Part shown: one piece after another, positions 51,879 to 63,889 of the stretch | How the letters are laid out: each line of letters starts with the position of its first letter | Position numbering within the stretch: the stretch's first letter is position 1 | Source of the DNA: Podarcis raffonei | Lineage: Eukaryota > Chordata > Lepidosauria > Squamata > Lacertidae | Reading direction: 5' to 3' | Length of the DNA: 64,000 nucleotides | Assembly (NCBI RefSeq): GCF_027172205.1 | Contig: NC_070612.1 | Coordinates: 30,157,183 to 30,221,182, forward strand | Position numbers and translations under genes: made by a program | Notes under the pieces: model-generated | What the model saw: only the letters and a program-made list of their open reading frames with translations | Database searches by the model: none | Told to the model about the DNA's origin: nothing

Positions 51879-52710
51879 CCAAATACTTTCATGTGCTTCA
51901 CATAAATAGGATCTTATTCATCTCCCACATTCTCCGTTTAATTTTCTTTTCTTCAATTTGGAACATTTCTAGCTTCCAATCTCCGTCATCTGTTTGTGCG
52001 GGGAAATAATTTGTTATTCTTTAAGAGCGGTTCCTTTCGGAACAACGAGCCCTCGGGAAGTTCTCCCGCGCACGCCCCCTCCTTGAAATGAATGGGAAGC
52101 GTTGCTTGCGCAGGAGAAGTCCCCGCAGAATCGTGTCCTTCGGCTGCCTATGCGGAGGACCAAGCTTGGAAAAGTTCTTGACGAATTTCACTGGAATTAT
52201 TTACACACGATCACTTAAGGGGACTGGGAGCAACCTTTCAAATGGATGCTGTGGTCCCCCCAGGAATCAGTTCCGCGGCGATTTCTTGCAGGACCTAAAA
52301 CCTTTTCTCCCTGGTGTGTTTGCGTGCGCCTTCCTCCCTTTCCTCGACAGCAAGCGTGTAGCTGCAGCCCTTGAAGCGACGAGGCTTGGCTCGCACCAGC
52401 GCACCGGAGACGCAGACGACAGTCCCCGGTTCCCCGGCGTAAACTCAGCTCGGCAGGGGGAGGACAGGCTTCTGACAAACGCGGCACTCCGTCCAGCTTC
52501 CCACGACCAGGAAACCCGCTTGTCCAGTCCAGGGGTGGGACGACGAGCACCTCCGCGGGGCCACCTCCTGCCTGCCTCCTCCTCGCCAGCTGCGTTACGC
52601 AGGGCGATCCTGGAGACCTCGCTCACCTCGGTCAGATCGAGCGTTTTCTCTTTCTCTGGGGGGGAAGGTCGTATAGTGTCGGTGGGGTCCTGGCGTTCCA
52701 AAGGCGGCTT

Positions 52711-53085
52711 TAATAATAATAATAAGAAGAAGAAGAAGAAGAAGAAGAAGTATACCTCGCCCATCTGGCTGAGTCTCCCCAGCCACTCTGGGCGGCTTCC
52801 AATCAAGTGTTAAAAACAATACAGCATCAAATATTAAAAACTTCCCTAAACAGGGCTGCCTTCAGAGGTCTTCTAAAAGTCTGGGAGTTGTTTTTCTCTT
52901 TGACATCTGGTGGGAAGGCATTCCACTGGGCGGGGGCCACTACCGAGAAGGCCCTCTGTCTGGTTCTCTGTAACCTCACTTCTCGCAATGAGGGAACCGC
53001 CAGAAGGCCCTCAGCGCTGAACCTCAGTGTCCGGGCTGAACGATGGGGGTAGAGACGCTTCTTCAGGTATACAGGACCTGTATAT
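52711..53085 (-). mobile_element. CR1/L2-type LINE 3' end, minus strand, near FOXD1
   Basis: On the minus strand it reads from the CTGTATACCTGAAGAAGCGT block through GTGAGGTTACAGAGAACCAG and GCCTGCCCAGAGTGGC-like motifs to a tail now grown into a TAA/GAA microsatellite (52711-52750). This is a frequent squamate LINE 3' end. It ends about 0.3 kb before the FOXD1 CpG island. Confidence 0.7.
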
Positions 53086-53389
53086 TAGACACACACACCC
53101 CTTTCCAAGCCAGAAAGGTCCGTCGAGGCGGAGCTGGGTCGTGAAACGGGGGATCAAGGCTGACTGGGAAGCAGTAGCCCGCTGGAGATGGAAGGGCTGC
53201 CTCTGCCGGCTCCCTCCGCCACCCTAAAGCTCAACAATGGGGCTATTCTAGGCGCGAGATGGGCGCTTATTTATTTATTTGCTCTCCTCTCCCGCTCGCA
53301 ATTCCGAGTCTCTCTCTCTCTCCCCCCCCCCCTTGCACGCCTCTTTTCTTTTTTATTCCTGGAATGTTTTCTCAGCGGCGGCTCTGACG

Positions 53390-53904
53390 TTTCCAACCAC
53401 GTGACGGCCCCCTCCCGGGCGGGCGGGCAGGAGGAAAGGCCGCCCCCTTTCGGCCTCAGCCCTGGCGCTGCCAAGATCTTGCTCAAGACTTCGCGGGCGC
53501 CGCCCGCTCCTCTTCCTCCTCCTCCTCTTCCCCCCACCCCGCCCCCGCCCGCCTCGCCCGCCGCTCTCCCTCCCCAATAGTAGTCGCTCTCCCTTTCCCA
53601 CCCTGGACCCATTCATGTCTGAGGGAGGCGGCGGCGGCGGCGGCAGCAAGCGAGCGCCTTCTCCTCAGGAGGACGACGAGGAAGAGGGCAGCGCCGAGGA
53701 GGTGCCCAGCTGGGGAGCCTCGTCGCCGCCGGCCTCGCTCGCGCCGCTGTCTTCTCCGGCCGTGGCGTGAAGGCGGGAGCGCGGGCGGGCGGGCGCGCCG
53801 GCGGGGGGCGAAGCGTGTGAGCCCAGCCGGGGCGCCCTCCCCTCGCCGCCCCGCCAGCCTTGTGCCAGGCAGCCCCCTCCTCCCATGCCCGGCTGCGCCC
53901 CGCG
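53390..53904 (+). promoter_or_regulatory. FOXD1: FOXD1 CpG-island promoter and leader, with two upstream ORFs
   Basis: GC- and CpG-dense DNA begins near 53.39 kb and runs into the gene. No TATA box is placed with confidence. Two upstream frames are present: an ATG at 53615 opens 51 codons (MSEGGGGGGGSKRAPSPQED at the start) ending TGA at 53768-53770, and an ATG at 53885 opens MPGCAPR whose TGA overlaps the FOXD1 start as ATGA. Neither upstream ATG has a purine at -3, while the main ATG has G at -3. The transcription start is unknown, so their inclusion in the mRNA is inferred. Confidence 0.5.
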
Positions 53905-55266
53905 ATGACTCTGAGCGCGGAGATGTCCGAGGCCGCGTCTGCCTTGGCTGAGGAGACAGACATCGACGTGGTGGGCGAGGGGGACGACGACGACGAGGAG
54001 GGGGACGACGAGGACGACGAGGACGACGACGACGAGCCCCTCCGCCGCCGGCCTTACGAGGAGGACGAGGACGAGGACGAAGAGGCCGCCTCGCTGCCTG
54101 AGGCGCCCGGGGCGCGCGGGCCAGGAGGAGAGTCCCCCGGCTCCGGGTCGCCTTCCTCCTCGTCGTCGTCGTCTTCCTCCTCCTCTTCTTCTTCTTCCCC
54201 TCAGGGCTCTTTCCGAGGCGCCTCAGGGGGCGCCGGCGTCTCGGCGGGCGCCAAGAACAGCCTGGTGAAGCCGCCTTACTCGTACATCGCCCTCATCACC
54301 ATGGCCATCCTGCAGAGCGCCAAGAAGCGCCTGACGCTGAGCGAGATCTGCGAGTTCATCAGCGCCCGCTTCCCCTACTACCGCGAGAAGTTCCCCGCGT
54401 GGCAGAACTCCATCCGACACAACCTGTCGCTCAACGACTGCTTCGTCAAGATCCCGCGCGAGCCGGGCAACCCGGGCAAGGGCAACTACTGGACGCTCGA
54501 CCCGGAGTCGGCCGACATGTTCGACAACGGCTCCTTCCTGCGCCGCAGGAAGCGATTCAAGAGGCAGCCGCTGCTGCAGCCGCCCGACCTGCTCCTCAGG
54601 GGGCTCGAGCCCGCCGCCGCCGCCGCCGCAGCTTTCCTCCAAGCGGCGCAGCAACACCCCAACCAGGCGCCTCCTCCGCCGCTGCGGCAGCAGCAGCAGC
54701 ACCCGCCGCCCGCGCCTCCGCCGCCGCCTGCTCCCTTCGCTTACGGGCCCTATAGCTGCGCCTACGGCCTGCAGCTGCCGCCTTACCCGCCTCCCTCGGC
54801 TCTCTTCGCCTTCCAGCCCCAGGCGCGGCCGCCTCCTCCTCCGGCCGCCGGGCCCGTCCTGCCGGCCGCGCCTCCGGCGCTGCTGCCTCCCGCTGCCGCG
54901 TCTCCTGCGGCCGACCTGGCCAGGACTACCAGCTTCGGCTACCCGGCGCAGCTCAGCCCGTCTCTCGCGGCCTCCTTGCAGGCGGCGGCCGCCAAGAGCA
55001 GCTCGGCGCTGGCCAGGTCGCCTTTCTCCATCGAGAGCATCATCGGCAGCGCCGGCGGCGGCGGTGGCTTGAGTCCCCTGGCCGCCAGCAGCTGCGCCTC
55101 GCAGGCGGCCGTCCTGCCGGTCCTGGCCAGGTCCCTGATGGCCTCGTCGCCTGCGCTCGCCTCGCCGCCTCCGTCCTCTTCAGTCGCCGCCTCGCTGGGG
55201 ACTCTGCACCAAGGGGCAGCCTTGGCCAACGTCGAGAACTTTACTGCTAGGATTTCCAATTGTTAA
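53905..55266 (+). CDS. FOXD1: FOXD1, forkhead transcription factor, single exon
   Basis: FOXD1 (BF-2) is a nuclear forkhead factor of kidney stroma and ventrotemporal retina. The frame encodes 453 residues (human 465) from the first in-frame [23 protein letters not shown], matching the conserved FOXD N-terminus DIDVVGEG. An acidic region covers about residues 28-70, with a 15-serine run before the forkhead. The forkhead domain spans about residues 121-215: [17 protein letters not shown], helix 3 [18 protein letters not shown], wing [11 protein letters not shown], ending RRRKRFKR. A proline/alanine/glutamine-rich region follows. An eh1-like Groucho-binding motif FSIESIIG is at residues 374-381, and the C-terminus is LGTLHQG...[10 protein letters not shown]. 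The gene is intronless like other FOXD genes. FOXD1 rather than FOXD2/D4 is favoured by MTLS start, the [10 protein letters not shown] end and BTF3 synteny. Confidence 0.97.
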   Translation: MTLSAEMSEAASALAEETDIDVVGEGDDDDEEGDDEDDEDDDDEPLRRRPYEEDEDEDEEAASLPEAPGARGPGGESPGSGSPSSSSSSSSSSSSSSSPQGSFRGASGGAGVSAGAKNSLVKPPYSYIALITMAILQSAKKRLTLSEICEFISARFPYYREKFPAWQNSIRHNLSLNDCFVKIPREPGNPGKGNYWTLDPESADMFDNGSFLRRRKRFKRQPLLQPPDLLLRGLEPAAAAAAAFLQAAQQHPNQAPPPPLRQQQQHPPPAPPPPPAPFAYGPYSCAYGLQLPPYPPPSALFAFQPQARPPPPPAAGPVLPAAPPALLPPAAASPAADLARTTSFGYPAQLSPSLAASLQAAAAKSSSALARSPFSIESIIGSAGGGGGLSPLAASSCASQAAVLPVLARSLMASSPALASPPPSSSVAASLGTLHQGAALANVENFTARISNC

Positions 55267-55985
55267 AAACAAAACACACACAAAACTGTCTTGCCGAAGG
55301 TAGGACCCAATGGGGCTGTTTTTGCTGTTTTTTTCCCGGCTAAAGAAGGCAAAGAAACTTTTTGTTTCTATTTTTTATTTAGGCCACATTTTGTTTGTTT
55401 GTTTGTTTTGTCTTTCGGCCCACCTGGCTCGGTCCTCTTCAGTACCTCCTATTTATGCAAAGCCATTTCGATATGCTGCATAGGCAGAAAGATTAAATGT
55501 CAAAGAAGTGGCCCTTAATTCTTTCCTTTAACAGACACGCGCATTCTAAATAAATCATTCCAAGGCAGATATTCCCGGGTCCAAGGATTAAATTAAATTA
55601 CAGCTAAACTACAACAATTCCCCCCCCCAAAAAAATAACGATGAATGGGAGTAAGGGGGAGACGACAAAAAGAAGCTTTACCCATCTTCTTTCATTGTAG
55701 TTCACTTGTCTTATGTACTTTTATATATGAAAAAAAATTAACATGTTTACACAGAAGAAAGTCGAGATTATCAATTCTTATTTTAACCTGTGTTTGTTTT
55801 TTGTATCATAATAGGCTTGTGGAGTTTTTCTTTTCTTTTATACTTTGTGCATATTCTTTACCAGGAATATTGTTAAAATTACTGCCGAGTATTATTGTAC
55901 TATTCTAATTGTAAAACAAAAACAACAAAAAACCCACTTTTTTTACACATTTTTAAAAATAAAGCAATAAATTTTCAACAAAATT
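55267..55985 (+). terminator. FOXD1: FOXD1 3' UTR with tandem poly(A) signals
   Basis: The AT-rich sequence after the stop contains two close AATAAA signals, 55958-55963 and 55966-55971, giving a 3' UTR of about 0.7 kb. Several ATTT/TTTTA-rich patches lie before them. Confidence 0.7.
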
Positions 55986-58900
55986 AATTCCACAATTGGC
56001 TTTAGACCTTCACCTATTTAGTGCTTTGCCCTATGAACTTCTAACCTATAATTATGATCCTTGGAATACGATTAAAAAAGAAAGAAATTAAATCCAGGGT
56101 AGATTAATAATCTGTGGTTGAAAAGAAAGAGTGCTAAATGTTGTTCCACCTAATAATTAACTCAGAAGAATCCTCCACAGTCTAGCAATGCTGGAGGGCT
56201 CCCCTTTTACTTAAAAAAAACCCCACCCCTTCATTTAATGTTGGACCCCATGTTGCTCAGTGGGACTGATACCCTAAACATGCGGGTTTAGTAGGAAGAA
56301 AGTTTTCCTTTGCTTTCAGTTGGGCTTCTAAATAGGTACTCAGGATCGCGGCCATCTTGAAAATTCTCTCTGGGGAAGTTCAGCTGGAATGAAGGGGACT
56401 TGCTTTCTAGTCAGACATGACGCCAACCGGCTTAAATTCTGGACCGTATTAAACTTCACTCACTCATGGAACCTGGTTTAGGAACTGCTATGGTATTCCA
56501 AACAGTGATAATACGATTTTCAAGCCTTCACAAATAAATTTTAAAAATACATGGGTAAACCCGAGCAATGACTAACCAAAGAAAACAAAGTAACTGTTTT
56601 GGTGATGGATAATTTCAGCCTTCTGCAGGCTATAATCTTCTATAAATACACCTTTTTTGTATTTGAATCAAATAAATGTAGATTCTTTTAAGAACTTCTA
56701 AAGTCTATTTTACATTGCAACCGCATCACAATTGCTGTGGGTTTCCTCCCGCTCCAGAGTTATACAATAGATAATTGTGGGGGAGGGTTATTGTTTGTGG
56801 TTTTTAGGTTTTTATGACGCTGTCGCAAATAAGTGGCCCACCTTGCAAGGTAATCACACTAGAACTGCAGTCACCGCGCTACGTGGGCATCATTAAAGTA
56901 TTGCATTAAAGAGAAAAGAAGTTATGCTAAAGTTTAGGGTGACAATAAGTAGCGCACATTTTGCTTTTAAATATTTGAAAGACTGGTAGACAAGTATGAG
57001 GCGGTTTGTCGCTTATGAAAATGCTGAACAATTAAAACGTTATATATATAAATCAGTGTTCATAATGATCGGTTTCAATACTCTGGTTCTACATTTTAGT
57101 TCCACTGCAAATAAGAATAGCCCCCCCGCAAGTATTTTTTGGGTTCTGACACTACTTTTCCCAAACCTGGAGAGGACTACTTTATTGAGGTGAAGGGAAT
57201 ACTCCCCATTAAGGTTTTGCGAATGCATATATTATTATTTTACAAGATTGTAAGACAGGATTAGCCTTCTAGGAGCGCAGAGTTGGAATTATTATTTTGA
57301 ATTAATGCAGTAATTGTCGAAATCCAACTTTTTAAAAAATGTACTAAAAGTCGGTGAGATTTTGAGGCGTGTGCAAGATCAGCATATAGTGCTCCTATAA
57401 GGAAAGCAAATAAACAACATTATCCAACTAATTTCCTTGCAGAACAAAAACTTGGGAAAGTATTGCACATCATTATAGGTGATTTATGAAGTCGTTTTAA
57501 GAATGTTTACGCTCTACGTTTATTTCTTTTTTAAGTGCACAAATAGGTGGTGCAATTTAAGTTCTTTTTCGCATCGTGAGGTTATTGTAACCAATGGAGA
57601 ATATTAAAGGGCACGTGTGCAAGGCGTGTGCTAGGAGAAATACATTACCAATCCTATGCATGTCTACTTTGAAGTCAATCCCGCTGAACCCCCTGAGACG
57701 TACTCCCAGCTAGGTAAGGTCGCAGGGCCTGGAATCTTGCAGCAGCCACAGATTTTCAACGAAGCTTTCCATAGCATCTCTCTAAAAACGTGGTGGCATA
57801 CCGGAAGTGGCAGGTGCTCAGCCAGCGAAAACAGGAAGCGGACCCTTCTGCCACTTCGCCTGGAAGTGAAATTGCGCAGACTTCAACGCGGCTGACTTCC
57901 ACCCCCCCACCCCCGAAGGAGCTGTCCCGCAAAACTTCAGATCTGGGTGCCTCATTTGTAACGACTCACCGGGAGGATTCAGAGTTAGAAGGTGATAGTG
58001 ATATTTCTGAAAATTCAATACCTCGCTCCGGCACACGTTGACTTGGAAGTAAAAACATCCCGTCCTCTCCCTTGACACTTGCTTCTAAATAAGTTTCCGG
58101 TCTTAAGATGCTTCTTTGAAAGGATGTCCCCAACTGAAATCAATGCGATTCCCCCTCGCCAACTCATGGGCAACTCATGTTTAGGATGCTCCATTGAAAA
58201 GCCCCGGCACCCCTTTCTTTGGGTAAATATTATTATTTCCTAAAGAGCCAGAATACCACAATAATCTGATTCCACACACATACACACAAACCTGAAAAAG
58301 GGCTTCCACAAGCCAGTTCGTTATCTTGTGATTTTATATTTCTTTATATTTCTTTTTTGTTTACCAACAACAGGAACAGCAAAACAATGAGGCCAGAGCC
58401 ATAGCTACGGGGGACTAGCCACTGAGGCTCCCAGCCTGTGTGTGCGTGTGCGTGTGCGCGCAAATGCGCGTGGGGGGTTGTGCCAAACTGGGTCTTTGAC
58501 CCGGGTAAAATAAAGCCTAGTTTGCCCCTGGTGAGGCGGAGGAGGGAGGAAAACGCTCCTGGGTTCAGGGCGTGAGACTTCACAGTGATGCTCGCTATGT
58601 GCGTGCCTGGCGTTTCCCCCTGGGGTTCCTTAAGAGGCAAATCGTGTTCCAAGGTTTGTGGCGAGGGAGCTCTTTCTCTCCCCCCCCCAATTCGCTCGCT
58701 TGCATTTCTGATATCAGCAATTGGCTGTGCAATCTGGACAGCGGCCTCCACCTGACAAGCAGCTCGGAGTTGGAAATATTGCTTTGCAACCGCTAGTACA
58801 GGGGAAAGGAGGGCAGGCGAGTGTTTAGTCTGGTTCCAAACTGGCCGACGCAACACTGTCGTGTTTGTTATGTCTGGGCTTTCTCCGGGGGGGCTCGGCT

Positions 58901-61900
58901 TCTCAGCACCGTTCTCTTTTGCCTTGCTTACTGGCTGGCGGCCCTGGGTGGGTAGTTTAGCCAGCAAGAAGGGCCTAGCTAGGCTGTGGCTGCTGCTGGC
59001 TGGCTGGCTGGCTCTGTTTGCCCAAGCAGGTGCTGCTGCAACAAAGGCCGAGCAGCCTTTGATGGGACTCCGAGCAACCTCGTTTGAACAGGGGCTCCCC
59101 ACTGGCATGCAAATGGACCCCGGGGTCCCCTTTCGCTTTGAAGGCGCAGCGAAAGAGATCAAGCCGGGTGGAGAGGCTTGGGCCCTAAAAAGCAAGCTGG
59201 TGGGACGGTGTCAAAGCGCCCTCGCAGCCCACCTTCCTCCTCCTCCTCTTTTCTCCCCGAAGTACAAAGTGCGGATTCATTCACCCGCCTTCCTCTCGCC
59301 GCCCACCGGCCCTTCATCAGATCCCCCGCGGGCCGGAGAGAAGGCGAATTACTGGGGCTGAATTGGGAGGGAATGGCTGGTCTAAGGGAAAGGCTAATGT
59401 TTCCATTCCCCACCCCCCACAAAGACCACACAAAAAGCCACGACTTCGTTTACGGTGCCATTATGTAGCGTTTTAATCTGGGGATGGACTTTACCAAATG
59501 TTATCTATTGGGAGCGTAATGAAGCTCTTCTGTAGGCAGGCAAGCATTTTACGAATGCCACACACGGCGCCTCTGAACCAGCAAGGCTTCTCTCCGCTTG
59601 TATGGATGCGGGTGTGTGGGTGTTTTCTAAATAGTTCTGTGATTTATTCATGTTCGGTTAGGCTGCTGTTTCTCCCTCGACACCCCCAAATATTGTTCAT
59701 TGTTAGCTTTTAAAAACGCAGTTCTCCCCAACATGCCGGGCTCTTCTTCCCGGATCTCTATAAAAAAGGTCCGCGTTATTCGCCAGCTGAGCTCCCACAG
59801 AAACGGGGTTTATGGCGAGTGAGAAACATTAGGTGGAATGGCGCGGGTGGGGAAGAGAGAAGGGAATGACCAAAAGTGCCTGGCATGTGTGCAGTTTTGG
59901 CTGCCATCAAAGTCACACTTCTTTTGGCGCTGTGGATTCGGGAGGTCTTCTTGTTTTGGAAGGAAAGTTCCTCAAAAATCCTTAGAGTTGACGTCCATTC
60001 CAGGTGCTTAGCATTGAGGACGGGTAAATTCCTATGTTTCTGGTTAACTTAAACGGGGTGGTTCTGATTTTCCCTATCAATATGTGTATTCGCTTAACCA
60101 AGCAGGTGATTTTTCGACAAACTATTGGGCCATAACGGTCTTTCTTATGAATATGGCGTAAATAGATAGGTTTGTCCTTTCTTTCCGACCCCACGCCCGC
60201 GAGTCCTTAGTGCTTAATAAATTTGCCGCTTCTCCTGAGGATTTAGGTGCCTTCTGGACGAGGAAACGGCCTGCACCTTCTAGCTTCTCAGTTATCTCCT
60301 TCATCCACGTCGGAGGGGAGCCTTCCGGATCTCGCTCGGACTCGGCGAGGTCGCCGTCTTGGGACGAAAAGAAGACTGCGTCGCGAAACTAGGAGATCTT
60401 CTTCCTTCCACCACCGCGACCTGAGGATCGCCTAGGAAAGCGCGCCCGGCTCCTTTAGCCCCCGCCGGTGAGAGAGAGAGAAGAGGCCCCGTTTCCGCTT
60501 CTCGGCCTTTAACACCTTCCTGCGTCAGTCCCCGTGAGTATTCCTGTCGCCTTCACTGAAAGGCGTTATCATTATTTAACGGGGTGGGGTGGGTGTAAAA
60601 CGCGATCAGGGCCACCATCTGTTCCTTCCAGTTTGGATTTATGTCCCCATAACTCAATCCCACTTTACCTAGCTTAGTTTGACTGTCGACTCTCTCGTTT
60701 GGAGACGCGTATTTATGATATGGCTAAGCGGCGGCGAGCGAGCCTATAAATAACGCGCGTAGGCTTGACTTTTTACAGTATTTCTTCGCAGGCAGGTGGG
60801 TTTCAGTTTGTGCTCCCTGCCTCGTTTGCGTCTGCCGGCCTCAGACTAAAACTCCACCATCTCCTAAATACACACCCTTGCGATTCTTTCTTTTTTTTTA
60901 AAGTATTAAGCCGTCAGAACACAGACTTTGTTTGGTGTGTAAAACGCTGGGATCTCAAAAGCACCGTGCAGCAGCGAGTGTCGCTGTGCAGGTTTACTCG
61001 GAAGTAAGGCCAACTGGAAACTCGCTTTTTTTTCTAGTAAGCGTGCGGTGGGGCTCCACGTTGGCGCTTTCGCGAGAAGCTTGACCTGCAGAAAAAGTGA
61101 CCCCCCCTCCACTCTCTGGGAACAGCCAGCTGCTTTTAAACCTCCCCTCACTTTGACTTTGAGCGGAGGAGGGAGGCACTCACAGGACCAGAGATTGTCA
61201 AGGTCCTGGGCGCTTTTCATCCTGGCCGCCTAGATAGAATCCAGCTGCGCATGAGCGAAGGTGAGTGGTTAGAGCCTCTCCTTGCTGATGCGCGACTGTA
61301 GAGACGAATCAGGCTTAGCTCCTTCCCCCTGACTTTGAACACGAGTCTCCTGGATTTTAGTGGCATCTTCCCACTCCCACCCCGGGCCCGTGAGAAAGGA
61401 AGAGGAAATGCGTCCACATCTGTCTGAACGTCTCTTCTCTTTGTTTTATTCTCAATGAAACAAGGCCTGATAGCTATTAATGTTGGATCTGCACCGCTAC
61501 AATAAACAAGAGCCAGATGCGGAGCGATAAGTGTAAAGATCGGCGTGTAGCGGATGGGGAATCGGTTGATGAGACTAAGAGAAAGGCATGCAAACCGCAC
61601 ACTTGCAAATGGTTTATTTATATGGCTTTCAGTTGCAATCGTGTCGTGGTTCACAGCCATCGGCTTATGCGCCTCGCACAGATGCTCCTGCAGCTCTTCT
61701 TGTGGGTCTGTTTCCTCTGGGATTTTCCCCTGCTGGAGCTCCGCGAGCCCCTGAAACAACTCCCCCCGCCCCGCTTCTCCTCCAGAGGAAATTCACCAGA
61801 TGCACTAAGAAAGCTGCGCCTCGTGTTTATTCCTGGCTCCTGGTAAGGGACTTCTAAAACAAAGACAGAGGCTCTCGAAAGAATGGGAACTGCAGGAGAG

Positions 61901-62200
61901 GACGATGAGTGTCCAGCAGGCATTTTGATGGGCGGGTGAAAGTGGAAATCCAGAGCCAGGGGCTGCTTTCAGAAAAGACAAAAACCCGCCTGCAGAAACA
62001 GGCTGCTGCTCCTGCGTGCGGATGAGCCGCGGCTCGCACGCAAGCGCCTCTGACGTCGAAAACTGTCCACATGCGCCCTGGCCTCAGCCGAGAACCGGCC
62101 GGGCCTTGCATCTATCACGGGTCTTAACTTACTGGGCTTGCCTTGGGACTTTGAGCCAGGCAGGCCTTTGCCTTGCCTTCTGTGACACAGACCCCGTTGC

Positions 62201-62256
<56 letters not shown>
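62201..62256. repeat. (AAT)n microsatellite at a LINE 3' end
   Basis: About 56 bp of AAT repeats, followed by ACAACAACCCACCCTTCTGC and CAAGCAACTTACAATACAAT. The latter resembles the reverse complement of a LINE 3' end, so the microsatellite probably grew from its tail. Confidence 0.85.
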
Positions 62257-62259
<3 letters not shown>

Positions 62260-63889
62260 CAACAACAACCCACCCTTCTGCAAAAATTAAAACACAATGC
62301 AGAAACCGTTCCAAGCAACTTACAATACAATAAGGTGGTGTCCTGAAAATATGCATCTCAAGAGTCAAAAGCCAGGGTAAAGACTGCATAGGCGCCATAC
62401 ATTTAAAGCACCCCCGCAAGAATCCTGGGAACTGTGGTTTGTTAAGGGTTCTGGGAATCGAAGCTCCGTAAATCGTAGCTCCCAAGATTCTTGGACGGGG
62501 GTGAACTTTATAGTGTGTGTGCAGTCGAGTGAGCAGAAGGACGGGACGACAGCAGGCTGCCATCGCTCTTCCCATCGCACCGTTTGGGAAGTTAGGCAGA
62601 AACCAGCGAGCTTTATTTCCAAGTCTTGTGGCTCCGAAGAGATTCCAGTTTGCAGGCATTTTCTAGCAAACAAACCATATGTTTAGGGTCCAGTGGAAAT
62701 ACATTTCGAGGCGGTGCCAGGCCCTTTTGAAGCTGAGAGGACTCACTTTTCAATTCGTGACTTCAACTTTAGGATGACATCAGGGGGAAGGGGAGGGGGG
62801 GTTCCCTTCTGAATGCATAGGAGCCATGTCACAAATGTAAAATCCGCAACACTGCATGCCTCAGCTTCAGGATAGTACCCAACCTTAAACCCTTTACCTG
62901 CGAGTAAGTCCCGTTGGGAGAAGTGGAATGGTAAGGGACTGGTGTTTCCCTTACCTGTTGGTAGGCAGGTCTGTAACCTGTCTTCTAGAGACCTCCTGCC
63001 TATTATAGGTTGTCACGATCACCCAGCATTCAGAAATATTTTGCCTGTCATTTAACCCACACTTTAGCTATTATGGTTAACTGCTGATAATAGCTGATCA
63101 GCCATTAATGTGCCCTAACGTTTTTTATCAGCCTGATTATCTCCACATTTTGTTTTAGTAAATTCCCTACAATAACTCTGCAATAGTTCTTCCTTTTGAA
63201 CCCTAGCCCTACGGACCATCCGTGTCCCTGGGGAACTCAGAATTCTGTTATTAGGAAAAGGCATTCAGAGACCAGCAGATTTTTATCCAACCCCCTCCCT
63301 GAATCGTTCCTAACAATCTCTCTCTCTGTCTCCCACCGCCACCACTCCCCGTTTTTAATGTTGCTTCACGTGGAGAGAGATGTCCACAAACGACCTCAAG
63401 ATCGTTTCCTCCCCCTGGGTAGTCAGGCTCCATTCAGTGCATCGTTGAGATTTCAGCAGAGGGCAAGATGACGTTCGGATCATGTTAGTCATACCTGAGA
63501 TTTCTACATAAAGAAAAAAACAGTGCGTTTTAAGACTATTTTAAAAATTAATGGCTTTTAATTTTAGGCCTCAGATGAGACAAAGACACAGTGCTGTTCC
63601 CAATAAGAATCGCTTATGGGTCGGAAATGGTTGAATGTTGCTTGCCTTCCTCAAAGGGGCGCCTTGCTTGTTCCCAGTCACAAATATTTCCCCTACAATG
63701 TCCTGAGGTGTACGGTTCGTTATCCTTTATCTACAAGCAGTCTGATCCTAAGCGTAATTTTAATGCAGAGAGACCCCGATTCAAATTGCTGCTTAAGCAA
63801 TGAAGCTCATTGACAGATCTTAGGCCACTATCTATCTCTCAGTCTAAACGATGCAATAGGGTTGATGTGAGCCCTTGAACTCCCTGGAG

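Larger units (their letters stand above)
44400..53380. other. Gene-poor interval between BTF3 and FOXD1
   Basis: No gene is recognised. It contains the LINE end at 44.56 kb, a roughly 1-kb hAT-like element, MIR-like fragments, nested Sauria SINEs, two CTCF-like motifs, hAT MITEs, two complementary dinucleotide repeats and a LINE fragment, all listed separately. Unique sequence from about 49.9 to 52.7 kb may hold FOXD1 control elements; that is speculation from position only. Confidence 0.5.

Noticed and set aside
52088-52813. A 241-codon plus-strand open frame upstream of FOXD1
   Set aside because: Its last part is the translation of a microsatellite and a LINE fragment, the composition follows the GC-rich background, opposite-strand frames are equally long, and no domain is recognisable.
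53860-53904. A FOXD1 start 15 codons upstream
   Set aside because: The upstream in-frame codon is not ATG. The first in-frame ATG, 53905, begins MTLS as in other FOXD1 proteins.
54223-55259. Long antisense frames opposite FOXD1
   Set aside because: They are shadows of the GC-rich coding sequence; low-complexity Leu/Arg/Ala content and no own features.
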